A DNA stretch of 64,000 bases from Diphasiastrum complanatum. Lineage: Eukaryota > Streptophyta > Lycopodiopsida > Lycopodiales > Lycopodiaceae. Position numbers and translations under genes: made by a program. The stretch spans positions 830,217 through 894,216 of the forward strand of contig CM055108.1 in assembly GCA_029204225.1 (NCBI GenBank). Reading direction: 5' to 3'. Positions 1 through 11,787 of the stretch are shown here, piece after piece. The notes below the pieces were generated by a model that made no database searches, was not told the DNA's origin, and saw nothing but the letters and a program-made list of their open reading frames with translations. Every line of letters begins with the position of its first letter. Positions within the stretch are counted from its first letter, which is position 1.

Positions 1-20
1 GATTGCCATCGTTTGTCTCT

Positions 21-379
21 TCAACATTCTTGAGTTTCAACTATATATTGTAACCATGTCCACAAATTTAGCTTTTCAAGTGAATTTGGGTATTTGTAAA
101 TTTGCCTTGTTTTAGTACCGAGAATTGCATTATGTGCACAAATAAGTAGTGACACTCCATAAGACAGTTGAAATGAAATGGGGAAAGTGGACAATCTTGT
201 TTGACTCCTATAGTGCTTATGCATGTCATTTTTTGATCACCAAAGATCCATTCATGATAAATCTTTGCCAATTTTGCCATTACTTCCCCACAAAGTTGAA
301 GTGCTTTTTCAAATTGTAAACTTGTTGGAAATAGTATCTTCTCATCATTCCCATAGTTTATTTCTTGGAATTTTACCAA
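21..379 (-). mobile_element. LINE (non-LTR) reverse transcriptase fragment
   Basis: Reading the minus strand gives a short open frame with STIGVKQDCPLSP, which matches the plant LINE reverse-transcriptase signature usually seen as STIGVKQGCPLSP just before the catalytic block. A second overlapping frame continues part of the same region, so the piece is frameshifted. No endonuclease, RNase H or poly(A) tail is visible nearby and the fragment may run off the left edge. Seen: the motif. Inferred: a dead LINE remnant. Confidence 0.6.
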
Positions 380-1692
380 GTTTTTCTAGAAAGCAATATC
401 AAATGGCTTTACTTTTTCCTTGTGTTCCCTTTGATATTGCTCTTAAGATTGCAAGTGGATTGGACTTTGGCTTTGTTTCGCTTTGCCCGATAATTATTCC
501 CATTAAACAAAACTAGCTACGCAATTTTGTCCCGATTCGAGTCAAACATAAATTGTGAAGAGCGAACTTTATGTCATAATGATAATTGGACCATGTATTC
601 GACCCATATATGTTTGATGTTCGTTATGTTGCAACTTAAAAAAACTTGCATTTTGAAAAGGAACATCAAATAACAAAGTACAAAAGCATTATCTATGTGT
701 CTATTAAACATAGAAATGTCATTCTAAAAAAGATAGATATAATCACATAGTTAGTAATTACAAAAATTACATGTTCATGTGTTTTGGAATTTTTTTAGAA
801 GATTCAAAACATTTGAAATCAATAATGATAAAGAACAATGTTGGAATAAAAGTTGACAGCTGATAATATCTTTTAACTAATTTTGATTGCTAATGGCAAT
901 GTTGTTCAATTGAGTTTGAATATCTTGACAAAATCGTGGTTTCCATAAACGTAAAATAAAAACTCTACATCATTTAAAGGGAAAAATACAAAGTTATTCA
1001 AAATATCGCAGAAAAATTCATAGATAACTAAATAAAAACTTGGGAACATGGAACGATTCAATTACTACAATTGTCTTATTTTAAAACATAAGATAAAATC
1101 TTGAAACAAACTACCAAATGAAAGCATCAATAGCAACACATTCGAACATTATATAGAAGTCACTGTTTAGTTCCTAGCATTCATTCTTAATCTTCATGAA
1201 CTGATTAGACAAATTTCGCTCGCACCTGATGTAAAATCAACTGAATATAAACTATTATTGTTATGACCTATAGAATAACTTTTGTTGAATAATGCCCTAC
1301 TGCCGCACAATTATAGCATATAACATTCTTTCTACCCCTCAAATAAATAGGCTTCTCTTAAATTGATATATATTTCTGCGCTCAAACTAGTTTTTTGATT
1401 CAGCTTACAAAGCTCGCACATTGTTCTTTCAAATGATAGTTTTTATTCTTCATATTTAAGGATGTTTAGTATTGCCTCTTAATTTTTAAATTACCTCTTC
1501 AATGCATGAATATAAGTCATCTTTAAGTTTATATGTTATCTGAAAATGGTTGATCACTAGTATTCAGCACTTGATACAAAGGATGTTGTCACATGATTAA
1601 CCCTCTCCTAGCTATTGCTTCGGATGTTGACACCCAATTAACTCTCTCCTAGTAGCTATTGCTTCTTAAAAACAATCTTGTTCACAATTTCC
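380..1692. other. AT-rich interval with no recognisable gene
   Basis: No open frame of coding character, RNA gene or clear repeat is seen here. The short plus-strand frame at 223-516 is largely antisense to the LINE fragment and has no recognisable motif. Confidence 0.5.
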
Positions 1693-1870
<178 letters not shown>

Positions 1871-1887
1871 TTGCAAAATGCTGGCTG

Positions 1888-2345
1888 TCAGATGTGCTTC
1901 CATTATCAAATTGAAAAACAAATGTTGAGCTTATGCTTCCATTATCAAAGATGAAAAAAAATAAAGGTAAATGGGTGCCACTCGATCAAGACTTGGAAGC
2001 CAGTGGACATTCAAAACGAAAAAATATTGAAATTATATACAATGATGTCGTTTTGACGTGTGTTGAGGTGGAAGAAGCTTGGAGTCTAAATTACATCAGG
2101 CGGGAACTATTGCTCCTACAAGATGATGTACTTTCAGACTTTAGATTCATTTTCAATGGTAAACTCGTAAGTAATTGTAAACACTCGATATTTTATGAAT
2201 AGTTTCAATCAAAACTTTCTAATACAATCTCTGTACTAATTGTAACTCACTTTGTATTAGTTTTATGTAGGTACGTAAAAGACATGAGCTTGAGATCAAA
2301 TGCAGAGATATTGATGAAACAATCCAACTTATGGAAGAACATTGA
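1888..2345 (+). pseudogene. Plus-strand gene remnant of copy A, ubiquitin-like-looking C-terminus
   Basis: An exon remnant runs to a splice donor at 2167 (CTC|GTAAGT). A second exon starts at 2271 after TTATGTAG and ends in TGA at 2343-2345. The joined product contains IEIIYNDVVLTCVEVEE, then FRFIFNGKLVRKRHE and ends ETIQLMEEH. The alternation of hydrophobic strands with FIFNGKLV loosely recalls a ubiquitin-like fold, but I do not recognise the family. The 5-prime part present in copy B (39253-39620) is missing here. The start at 1933 is only the first in-frame ATG. Probably a fragment. Confidence 0.4.
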
Positions 2346-2543
2346 GATTCACTATCAGCAAATACATGCCAATCATCATCTCTTTTTATCAAGATAGAAA
2401 ATTGCATTCCAATATTACACTATGGACGCAACTTGATTGTAAGAATCTATATTGATAGCAATAAAAGAAACCCATAAACGGGTTGTTTACATGTAAAATG
2501 ATTGTATTTTTTTTTTGATGTATCTATATTTACAAATAGATCT

Positions 2544-3780
2544 CTATTCAGTCAATTTTTCTATATTTTCTTTATCAGTATTAGGAACTTCTATAATCTC
2601 GTCTTCCTCTGTTTCGGGAAGGGCCTCAATGCCTTTTAAGACAAGAAGACTCTCTACTATAATATCGCCTTCCTCTGTATTAGGAAGGACTTCTATTTCT
2701 TTTTGATCGTATATAATAAGGTCTGCATCTTGAGCAACCTGAAAGGTTGTTAAGGCAGGAGCAGCTTGTTTTTGAGGGCCCTCGATCTCAGGTGCAACGC
2801 TTACACCGTTCTAAGCATAGGTTCTAATCAATTCTTGCCGAAATCTATATACATCGTCAAGAGTATACGGTCAAGAGTGAACTGTCATTACAAAACACGA
2901 GAATCAGCAAATCACAAACAATGATAGTAAAGAAATATGAATCAGAATGAAAGAAACTACAAATGAACAAAATATTACCTTTTCAATATTTACATCCACT
3001 TGTAAACCATACCACTCAAAAAATAGGTTCGTATTGTACAAGACGAACCATGCACAACTAAAAAACTTCTTTTGCTGTACACACTGCATATATTGAACCA
3101 AAATTAGTAATATTATGATATAAACTTACTTATGCTATGATGATAGATTTGAACTAAAAAAGGAATACATGCACATCAGAGATAAATTGAATATACCTTG
3201 AGAGATCTAATGGTTACCTCTTTAATTGAGGTTACCATTGTCGGTATTTCCTAAACGACATCATGAAGTAGAGAATCAGATTCTCTATGTGTATTTGTCG
3301 CTGAGTTTAATATTACACATAGAAAATTTGATACTCCCTCCTTATTTATCTTTACAGAAATATTGTCCAGGCTCCAATGCTGACTGCAACAACCAAAATA
3401 CAAATATCGATAAATCCATACTTATTAGAGCAATCTTACTTATTTAAGGAATGTCGCATGCAACAATCCAGATTAAAACAACAAAAACAAAAGAGCAATC
3501 CTTACTTATTTTCATATAGAATCAAATAAAATTTCGCCACAGGACTGCATTCGATAAGAAATACAGACTTCTCAAAATTGGCTTCTTTTGCCTTTATCGC
3601 TCCCATGAAAAAAGGACTAACAACAAAAACAATACCAAGGGAATTGGAACTAATACTATTTTGCAAAAAAGATCCTTCGGCTTCTACTATTACATTTGAA
3701 ATCTCTGAAGTTTTATCTTTCAGCTCGGCACAAAATTTGGGACCTAATCTACAAAATCTTTTTCTACTCTTTTTATGTAG
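2544..3780 (-). pseudogene. Minus-strand gene remnant of copy A (unknown protein)
   Basis: Several exon-like blocks lie on the minus strand. About 3506-3780 is open for roughly 90 codons, with VFLIECSPVAKFYLILYEN before a GTAAGG donor. A small block follows a TTGTTGCAG acceptor near 3390 (SALEPGQYF). About 3212-3310 matches the copy B exon THREFDSLLHDF. Block 2979-3083 is 35 codons (NTNLFFEWYGLQVDVNIEK). The last exon, 2544-2881, has lost one base relative to copy B (CTTGACCG versus CTTGAGCCG), which breaks the frame. The exon at 3506-3780 has no counterpart that I can see in copy B. Family not recognised. Confidence 0.4.
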
Positions 3781-6040
3781 ACATTATAGTCTGTGGCTCA
3801 ACATTTTGATTTGATGTATGTCCTCGATCTCCTTCTTGAATTGGCAATAATGTGAAGATCTCATGGCCCTTTTCATCTTTTAGTCCAGGGAATGTGGACT
3901 CATCGAACTTCACATCTGTACTCGAAACAACCTTCTTCGTGGTTGGATTGTAGAGTTTGTACACTTGTGATCCGTTCGAGTACCAGACCATGATTGTTTG
4001 TTCTGATTTATCATCGAGCTTGTTTTTTTTTTTTTTCTTTTCTTTTGAAATGTGCTTGTATGCTGCACATCCAAACACACGTACATATGATAGATCAGGC
4101 TTTCTACCTGTCCACATCTTGTACGATGTCTTATTTTCCAACGCTATCGTTGTTGATCTGTTTTGCAAGTGTATTGTTGCTTCTATTGCCTCAGTCCGAA
4201 ATTGACTTGGCAATCGAGCCGGTGCCATCATGCATCTGGCTCTTTCGACTAGTGTCCTGTTTCTTCTTTCTGTGACACCATTATATTCTGGTGTGTACGC
4301 AGGAGTGAACTGATGCTCTATCCCCTGTTCTTGGCAAAATTTTGAGAATTCCTTGCTCTTGTACTCACCTCCATTGTCAGATCTGATGATCTGAATCTTC
4401 TTTGAGGTGTATCACTCCGCAAATGCCACAAACTTCTTGAAAGAGTCAAACACTTCATATTTATTCTTTAGGTAGTAGATCGTAGTCATCCGGCATTAAT
4501 TATCTATAAACGTCAGAAAATACCTCGATCTTGAGAGCGAATTTATTTTCATTGGCCCACAAACATCTGAGTGGACGAGCTCAAGAACTTCTTTTGCTCT
4601 CTTTTCCTCATGTGTGAATGAATTCCGCTGTTGTTTGCCTTTTTGACAAGCTTCGCAAATCTCAGTATCGGGTCTTGAGATCTTTAGACAAGTGACTATG
4701 TCTTTCTTGCACATGTCATACAGACTCCTTATGATCAGATGATACATTCTCCTGTGCCAGAGCTGATCTTCATTTTTTGATGCATTTTATGCTGTCAAAA
4801 TTGATGATTATCTTGGATTGATAGAGGTTTTCTTCTCTGTATCCAACTGTCAGCAATTTGTTTGTTGTTTTCTCAATCATGCAACATGTATCCATCGAAC
4901 AGAACTCGAATTCCAAGATCTGCCATCTTGGAGATTGATAGCAGATCTTTTCTCAGTGAAGGCACGTAGAGTGCTCCTGGCAGTTCGGCTTGACATGACA
5001 GTGTTCGCAGCTGTAGAGTCCTGATACCTTTGACATTGTGTCTGCTCCCATCATCTAGAATCACTGCTCTATTATTTTTGAGTTCTCTGAAGTCGATCAA
5101 GATTTTCTTGTTGTAGGTGATGTGTGATGTTGCTCCTGAATCAATGGCTACATCATAGTCTTTTTCAGTGTAGCTCATTGAAGCTTGATCAAGTATTGTG
5201 AAGGCTTCATCACCTCTCTTTGGATGACTCTGCAACATTTGCTTTCTCAGCCTTGTTTTTTCTTTTTGGATTGAATCTACAATCGTATGCAGAGTGCCCC
5301 TTCTTCTTGCAGTGCATGCAAGGTATTGCTGGATTGAACTAGCATTTGTTGGCTGTATAGCCTGGTTGGTGACAGTGATCACAGGAAGAAGATTGTTGAT
5401 TCGAGAACTTTGTCTTGTCGAATCTGGGTTTGTTCTTGTTCTTCTTCTTTTCTTTTGTGAAGAGAGCTTTCTCTTGATCACTGCTTCCTTCTTCTTCATC
5501 CCTCATCAGTCTCTCATCAGTGACAAGACTGATTGCTTTGTCGAATGTCATATTTGGTAGACTCAGTATGAGCATTCTCAACGGCTGATAGGATGTAGGT
5601 AGAGACTTCATGAAGTACATCAGCTGTTGTGGTGCTGAGACCTGTGCTCCTGTCTTGATGCAGCGAGTTGAGTGAAGATCATTCTGATCTTCTCAACGTG
5701 CTGGTCTAACTGGTTGCCATCCCATTGTATGGATTGCAATTGATTGTGAAGATGCATCACTAAAGCTGCAGTCCTCACTTTCATGGCTACTTTCGCAGTC
5801 TTCAATCTGCATGAGTAGATCTTCGTTGATGGACAAAATGATGATCGCCATTGCACGCTCATCCTTTCTGATTCATTTAGCTCTCCTTAGATCTCCTTTT
5901 GGAGGCTGCCCCTTTGAGAGTTCGGTCACCGACCAAATGCCTTCGCCTTTCAAAAGTGTTTTGATTTTGTGTAGTGGATTTCTTTCCTTGCCTATAATCA
6001 ATCTAGCAGCAAAGAGACGAAGTTAGTTGTCACGCGTAGA
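3772..6040 (-). mobile_element. Copia-1: Ty1/copia gag-protease-integrase remnant, RT missing
   Basis: Read right to left on the minus strand: a gag of UBN2 type (about 5890-5400; QLDQHVEKIRMIFTQL), zinc knuckle CDHCHQPGYTANKC near 5345-5385, protease with DSGATSH near 5125, GAG-pre-integrase with the partial finger CEACQKGK near 4640, and integrase with HSDVCGP, RSDNGGEYKS and YNGVTERRNRT carrying the D, D, E residues (4590-4230). The integrase C-terminus (VFGCAAYKH) follows to 3773. RT and RNase H, which should come next, are absent. Frames are broken by a few stops and shifts, for instance one stop before YTSKK. Neither LTR is recognised. The copy appears truncated at both ends and inactive. 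Confidence 0.85.
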
Positions 6041-6300
6041 TTCGTTCCCATGAGAGCGATAGTATAGTTCAGATTTCAGCATGAATGAGAAATTCACATC
6101 TAACTCTAACATCCATTAATTCTAAGCATTAACACTACATCCATTAACACTACGATCCACAATGAAGATAGCTTACTCTTTCTCTCTCTCCCTTTCTCTC
6201 TCATAAAAATTATAAGCTTCTATCGCACTACAAGAAATGCCTTAGATTCAAGCACATCTCATGCCAACATTTTTGCCACAATAGGGTAATCCAGATCATG
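6041..6300. other. Short non-coding interval with a TC-rich run
   Basis: Holds imperfect TC repeats around 6175-6203 and the CACTA-like sequence listed separately. No gene is seen. Confidence 0.4.
6226..6240. repeat. Possible CACTA transposon terminus
   Basis: CACTACAAGAAATGC matches the conserved start of plant En/Spm (CACTA) elements, CACTACAAGAAA. I did not find the mirror-image end or a 3-bp target duplication, so this may be a stray end or a chance match. Confidence 0.3.
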
Positions 6301-8790
6301 AGCAAGGGGTTGAAGGTGCGGATTTGATGGATGTCTATCCAAGGCAAGCTGAAAAAGTTCAAGAAATTCTATCATTAAAAACAGGGCTCTCAACATGCAA
6401 TATCTCGGCCAAAAGAGCTTTTAAAGACCAATCATCATCGAGGAGGAGACCCATGCATTTCACCAACAACATAATCATGAATCCTCCCAAGGTGGCTAAA
6501 TCATCAAAGTAAAAACTTCAAAATTCGAAAAAGGCAAAGAATTGGATAAGCTGTCAGCCTTGGGTGAACAACCAACGTGGCACAGAATTGTTTTTGAGAT
6601 GTTAGAATCCATCAAGAGCTATGTGGCAAGCCCGAGATAGTTGTTGGTTAATCCTTTCTATGTGCCAATGCCATGACAAAACAAGTGGGCTAAATGAGGA
6701 GTTCCATTGGATTGAATCACCATCAATACACCACACTGGCCAATCATCTATTCACTTGGACAATTTTAGTTGATTTTCAATGAGCGTTACAAGCGTATGC
6801 GCAAAAGTACTAGTCCTCACCAGATCCAACGGTTAGGCAATCAATCTTATTTGCAATAGACTTGGCTTGTCTCGCAGTTGTATCTTGTAGATGGATGATT
6901 AGTTGTCAAAATTAACTTTTGATCCAAATAAGCCAATGGCAATCAACCAGGTCCAAGATCAACTTTTGATGGCCGGATTGTACTACCGTGTGTAACAATG
7001 TTGGGAGGATCATGAAATTGGGTGTCCCGATGTTAGAAGATTCTAGTGAAGATTCTTCTAACAGATGATTTTGGTGAAGATTTTTCTAACGGATTACAAG
7101 ATGTTTTGTGAGCTATGGTGGGACTATATCATTCAATTCGAATATGGTTGAATTAAAACTCACTAAGAGGACCAAACATTCAATGATCAGCTTGTCCGAA
7201 ATTAGCTACCACATGCATTGGTTGGTAAGCCAACAACAAGTGCTAGAAAATAAGGTGAAACTTCAAGACCAGACTATTGCCGGACAGAAAAAGCCAATAA
7301 AAGAAAAAGAAAAAGAGACAGAGGAGCTGAAAGCCATGATAATCGGGCAGGTGATGGAATTAAATGAGGTCCAGCAACAACTTAAGCACTAGATGGCCCT
7401 GATTGACCAATCACGAGATGGATCATCTAGTGCGATGATAGTTGATGTCCCTCTCGTAAAGCCCAAAGACATTCAATTCCAAGCTCCACAAGCCACAGCC
7501 ATCTGAATGGAAAAATATATAAGGCTGGTTCAGAAAAGAGAGGGTGACAAAAGAAACTTCAAGAATGTTGCATCAAAATAGACGAAGGTCATTCTCGAGT
7601 CCCAAAAGCAATTAGAAGCAGAAACAAAGGCCCTGCAGCAGGTCTTGGATAAAGTGAACTAGCTTGGAACATGACGTGCAAGGCCCAAGCAGGAATCTCC
7701 AATCGGAAACCAAGGGACAATGACGGAGATGATGGGACAAATGATAATGATGGGCAAACTTAGCAGTACGATGGTATCTCAGGTTCGGACAACAAGAAAA
7801 CCAAAGCTGCATCAGGGGCTTTTCCTCTTTCCCTCCTACCTTCAAACCTCCTTCATATTCTGCTTTTAATTTTTCTCAGACATTCATTCCAACTTACCAT
7901 GTCCCTTCACCTTCCTCCTCTCAACCTCTTCCTAGCCAAATTTTGAGACCCCATCAAGGACTTGTCGAGATGTACAAGGCCCGACGGGACGAGTTCTTAA
8001 AACAGCTTAGTTCCCCTGGTGCGGTGTACAATCTTCTGAATCCGGCTCCTCTTAAGCCTATCACTCCCATGCCACTCTCGCTAGATCAAATCATTCCTGA
8101 CCTCCCAAAGACTAACACGGACGCTGGTGGTGATGATGACCCCCAAGATGATCTGCCAAAAACAAGAATATTCTCACCTAGGCTTGCTGATGCGAGTGAA
8201 GATGAGCCCTCCACAAGCGAGCGAGCCAGAAAGAGTGACACATGCGCCAAAGCACTAGATGATTATCTAGCAAAGCCACCTCAGCATCGTAGGGCAGCCT
8301 CACCAGCCAAACAAAGGTCAAATATGGTAGACAACAGAGAGTCCAAGAGGTTCGAGAGGAAGTACCTCCATAACTTGAGGGGCGGCAAAGATGAAATCGA
8401 TCAAAGCTCGTACTCCACAAGGGCTGAGATCATTGTTGCGTTGCAACCGCAGCCCGAATGGTGCAATAAAATCTTAAAGGACAGCAGGCGATTGCAAGAA
8501 TACCCGAGGGCACCAGCTTGGAAAAGGGTCGACCCCTTTTATATGCCAATCAAGTGAAGAAATCCCTGGCCAACGGAGCGACCGCAAGTCGAAGTGGTGA
8601 ACTGGCCAGTAATTTTGAAAAGTTTTGAAAGTATATCAATGGATGAATTGATGCTACAATTGTTAGATTTTGGGCATAAATATAAATCTAACGTTGATCT
8701 GTGTACGAGAAAGCACCGAGTACTGCAGATCGATGGCCTTTCTTATAAATCAAGAATGTTTTTGAGATCGTGGCTTAGATCCAATTCAAA
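6300..8790 (+). pseudogene. Unidentified decayed coding region (gag-like?)
   Basis: The plus strand shows patches of coding character in shifting frames. One at 6324-6512 is basic. One at 7108-7392 holds a short charged coiled coil (KEKEKETEELKAM). The cleanest, 7943-8557, gives about 204 residues that are Pro-rich at the start, have an acidic middle (DAGGDDDPQDDLPKT) and a basic end. The frame stays open upstream of 7943 from about 7790. I see no zinc knuckle, protease, RT or integrase motif. A retroelement structural protein, a transposon-captured gene or a dead host gene are all possible, and I cannot choose among them. Confidence 0.35.
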
Positions 8791-9039
8791 TCAATCCCAA
8801 CATAGCCCTCTAGTCTGAAGACAGTCACAGAGTGGCCTTCATGTCTTCCCAGTATGTGACAATGATAGAAGATTGGTAGGAGTTCGACTTCATTGAGAAA
8901 GTACGTGATTACCTGGGGCCACCTCCCTTCGGAAGAAGCTGCACTTCCAAGTATTTGAAGCCCTGGGAAAAAGATGAGTGCGCGAAAATAGACCACAAGG
9001 CAACAAGGCGAGCATGAATAAGCAAGAGGGCTGCCTATG

Positions 9040-9375
9040 TGGAGCCCAAGTGGCAATTCCACAATTTTACTAATTACATATAGAATTAGCTTCTCCACTA
9101 GAGGTCACCATCAAAAGGTGGCTCACTCTACTTTCTTAAGAGGCGTCTACTTGCATTTATTTCAATTGCTTAGAAATACTAGCTCCTACATGGTTATTCC
9201 TTCACTTGGGATTCACCATGAGGCTCCCATAATTTCTAACTATCATTCTAACTAGCATTTCTCGGCTCTCATTCTTCATCTGTCTCTTCTACAGAGACCT
9301 TCTCGGTCTAAGGTGAGAGGTGCTCTTGGATAGCTTTGGCCTCGTATCTTGGGGATTCATCAGAATCAGCCAACA
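9040..9375 (-). mobile_element. LTR fragment, TGTTGG family, inserted in copia-2 gag
   Basis: On the minus strand the sequence starting TGTTGGCTGATT at 9375 aligns through about 9040 with 26903-27260 on the plus strand. It begins abruptly inside the copia-2 zinc-knuckle region, just after TATGATCATTGTCACAAG (minus strand). A TG start at the same point in both copies fits an LTR boundary. Sequence left of about 9040, including the minus-strand frame at 8775-9098, is of uncertain origin. Confidence 0.5.
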
Positions 9376-10110
9376 ATGTCCTAACTTGTGACAATGATCA
9401 TAGGTAGAAGTCTCTTTGTTGTAGTTACCCTTCGTTGAAGAGTTCATCCGAGTCTTCTCGATCTTGGGCTTGCTTTTGTTTTCTTTTTCCCCTTACGAAA
9501 GGGCCTTCTCCTAGTCACCATTTGATTATCCTTCATCTCTCATCAATCTTTCATCTGCAACGAGATTGACTACTCTTTTGAATGTCATCTCAAGTAAGCT
9601 TAAGATGAGCATTCTCAGCGGCTGGTAAGATGAGGGTAGTGATTTCACGACGTACATTAGCTGTTGGAGTGCTAGTACTTGATGCTCCTGTCCATATGCA
9701 ATGAGTTGAGTGAAGATCATTTTGATCTTCTCTACATGCTGATCCAACTCATTTCCATCCCATCGCAAGCTTTGTAGCCGATTGTGGAGGTGCATGATTG
9801 ATGTGGCTGTCCTCACTTCATACTTTTGTTTTAGTTTCTCTCATGCTTCATGGCTGCTTTGGAAATCTTCAATTTGCATGAGGATTCCTTCATTTATGGA
9901 GGATACAATGATCGCCATTGCACGTTCATCTTTCCGTATCCGTCTCACTCTTCTTGGGTCTTCCTCTGGAGGCTTTGGCTCTATGAGATCGGTCATTGAC
10001 CATATCACTTTGTCTTTTAGAACTATCCTTATCTTGAATTCCATATCCGATAGTTTGCGCCATCAAGATTGATTGTAATCCTTTTCTGAATTGTAGTGCC
10101 ATATTGTATC
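9376..10110 (-). mobile_element. Copia-2: Ty1/copia gag remnant
   Basis: Two overlapping minus-strand frames make a copia gag of the same family as copia-1. The N-terminal piece has FKIRIVLKDKVIWSM and RRIRKDERAMAIIVSSI (10044-9841). The UBN2 piece has LDQHVEKIKMIFTQL and SLPSSYQPLRMLILSL (9816-9526). A zinc-knuckle remnant (YDHCHKLGH) sits near 9385-9405, where the TGTTGG LTR interrupts it. At least one frameshift separates the two frames. A primer-binding-like site and a probable LTR lie directly upstream on this strand. Confidence 0.8.
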
Positions 10111-10121
10111 TAATGAATCTA

Positions 10122-10132
10122 CTATGATACCA
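10122..10132 (-). other. Copia-2 primer-binding site (tRNA-iMet type)
   Basis: The minus strand reads TGGTATCATAG, close to TGGTATCAGAG, the standard plant copia site complementary to the 3-prime end of initiator tRNA-Met. It lies between the probable LTR end and the gag frame, as expected. Confidence 0.6.
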
Positions 10133-10599
10133 TGCTGCAAAATGGTGCGCCTATCTTGTGTGAAAGTGTGCTACACAATGCATTAGACTATTGGATCTAA
10201 TATTAATTACAGACAATGCAACAATCAATCACATAATAATAGATGCAACACAAAAATCAATATTGGAAGAACAAAATGTCTTTTTTATTTTGTTTTTCTC
10301 AGAGTGTCTATACTTATGTCCACTAGATGGATTAAAAGATAGTTCAACTAATTGTTACAAGAGAGAATTATGCTAACTCTCCTCTCATAACGTTCCATTA
10401 TGGCTGAGCGTGACAGTCACGAAACTTCACATTCGACAAGCTAGGGCCCGATAATTCGAGTCGTCCGACGACTCGTTTGCTCGAACTTTGTCTTCAGCTC
10501 TTGTGTAGTAGTTCAATAATTCGGTGTCGATGTTGTGCCGATTTGTCGGCCGTTCGGGTAAAGGCTAGGGAAGGGTTGCATGAGTTCACCATCTCTAAC
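10133..10599 (-). repeat. Probable 5-prime LTR of copia-2
   Basis: On the minus strand the block starts TGTTAGAGATGG and ends TTGCAGCA next to the primer-binding site, giving TG...CA ends over about 467 bp. It has a palindrome around 10458-10476 (CGAGTCG/CGACTCG). The outer end is inferred only from the TG dinucleotide, since no second LTR was found for comparison. Confidence 0.4.
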
Positions 10600-11321
10600 A
10601 ATATATACACTATTTCAAATTAATGTTTCAAGCATACTCATGGACAATTATGGATACCAAATCTTTGAAAGAAAATTTTGTTTAAAGTCAAAATTGGCAA
10701 AATCAGAATTCAACCGTAATGAGCATTACCATGGAACACTTCTAAATGAAGTTGATTTGTGTTGGCCAAATTTGAATGAAAATTTGTCTAGATTCAAAGA
10801 ATTATATTTCAGCCAACAATATGCTCAAAGGCATGCCTCATCATACATCTGAGTGACATTCTTAACGTCAACTACCTCGTATGGAGTGTTTATGTATGAA
10901 CAACAACTAATGACTACAACTGCTAATGGATCAATTGTCATTTTCTCCATCAAATTAACAGCAACATGGATTGCCAATTGTGGTAGAAGAATCAAATGCA
11001 AGACAAAATAGGAATCCAAGGGATTTTCATAAGATGGCATGATGTCAAAGAAGTAGACAAATGAGGATATTGCGGTGATACCTCCTGCCTATTTCATGCA
11101 AATTTGGGTTATCGAAAAGCAATTCAAATCTTCATCAACCTCCATCACTTTTCTTCATGGGAAAATAAGTTGCATACTAAATAAAGTTATTAGATGAATA
11201 TAATTCAAACAACTCAATATTTGCAATAAGACGACAAGCTGTTGCATATGATATTCTCAACCATGACTACTCGACTTATACAATTGGAGCATTGAGGACA
11301 AAAATGTTTAAGTAGGGGGAG
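10600..11321 (+). mobile_element. 3-prime internal end of a Ty3/gypsy-like element
   Basis: The segment lies just upstream of a polypurine tract and LTR. Its last codons (LRTKMFK) resemble the end of plant gypsy polyproteins. The rest shows only short broken frames, and no other domain is recognised. Confidence 0.35.
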
Positions 11322-11787
11322 TGTCATGTATTTCCAGTACATAAGTGCTCATAAAAATAATAATTGAATGTGCTTAAATAAGGGCAAAAGGCCAAGAAGG
11401 AGCCAAGCACATTCAATAAGGCTTAACAAGGGCTAACTATTCTTCAAGATAGTCATGTTTAGTTAAGTTAGGAGCTTTGTCTATAAGTAGGCAAGTGACA
11501 CCATTTTGGGAATATTTGGCTCATTTGCAAATTGAGAGAACTTGGAGCTCCATCTCTTCTTCCTCATTTGTGAATGTGAGCTTCGGGATACACCTTTCTA
11601 GGTCTCATATGCCCAATCCACACAAATTTTTGTCATAATCAATGCCATTACTACTCAATTCTATTGTTATTTTTAGCCTTGTGTATTTTGCTTCTTGTGG
11701 TTATACTATCATAAATGCTTTGTATTTATCTTGGTTCTAGCTTTAATTTCATTGTTATTGCTATTTGCTTGGGTTTGGCACATAACA
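11311..11787 (+). repeat. Polypurine tract and 3-prime LTR
   Basis: AGTAGGGGGAG (11311-11321) is a polypurine tract directly before TGTCATGTATTT (11322). The LTR ends CATAACA at 11787, nearly the inverted match of TGTCATG, for about 466 bp. A TATA-like GTCTATAAGTAGG lies near 11480. Immediately after the end comes RNase H coding sequence of another gypsy, so this element was probably inserted into it. Confidence 0.6.

Larger units (their letters stand above)
1885..3780. mobile_element. Copy A of an unidentified two-gene repeat unit (truncated)
   Basis: From about 1885 to about 3325 this segment is closely similar, with small indels, to 39636-40990. It carries the 3-prime ends of two convergent spliced frames: one ending on the plus strand at 2345, the other on the minus strand ending at 2544. 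Upstream of about 3325 the copies differ, but A still holds exon-like minus-strand blocks up to about 3780, where minus-strand copia-1 begins. The left end lies at the microsatellite. No inverted terminal repeat is seen for this copy. The similarity is seen directly; calling it mobile is inference from the two dispersed copies and the inverted repeats bounding copy B. Confidence 0.55.
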
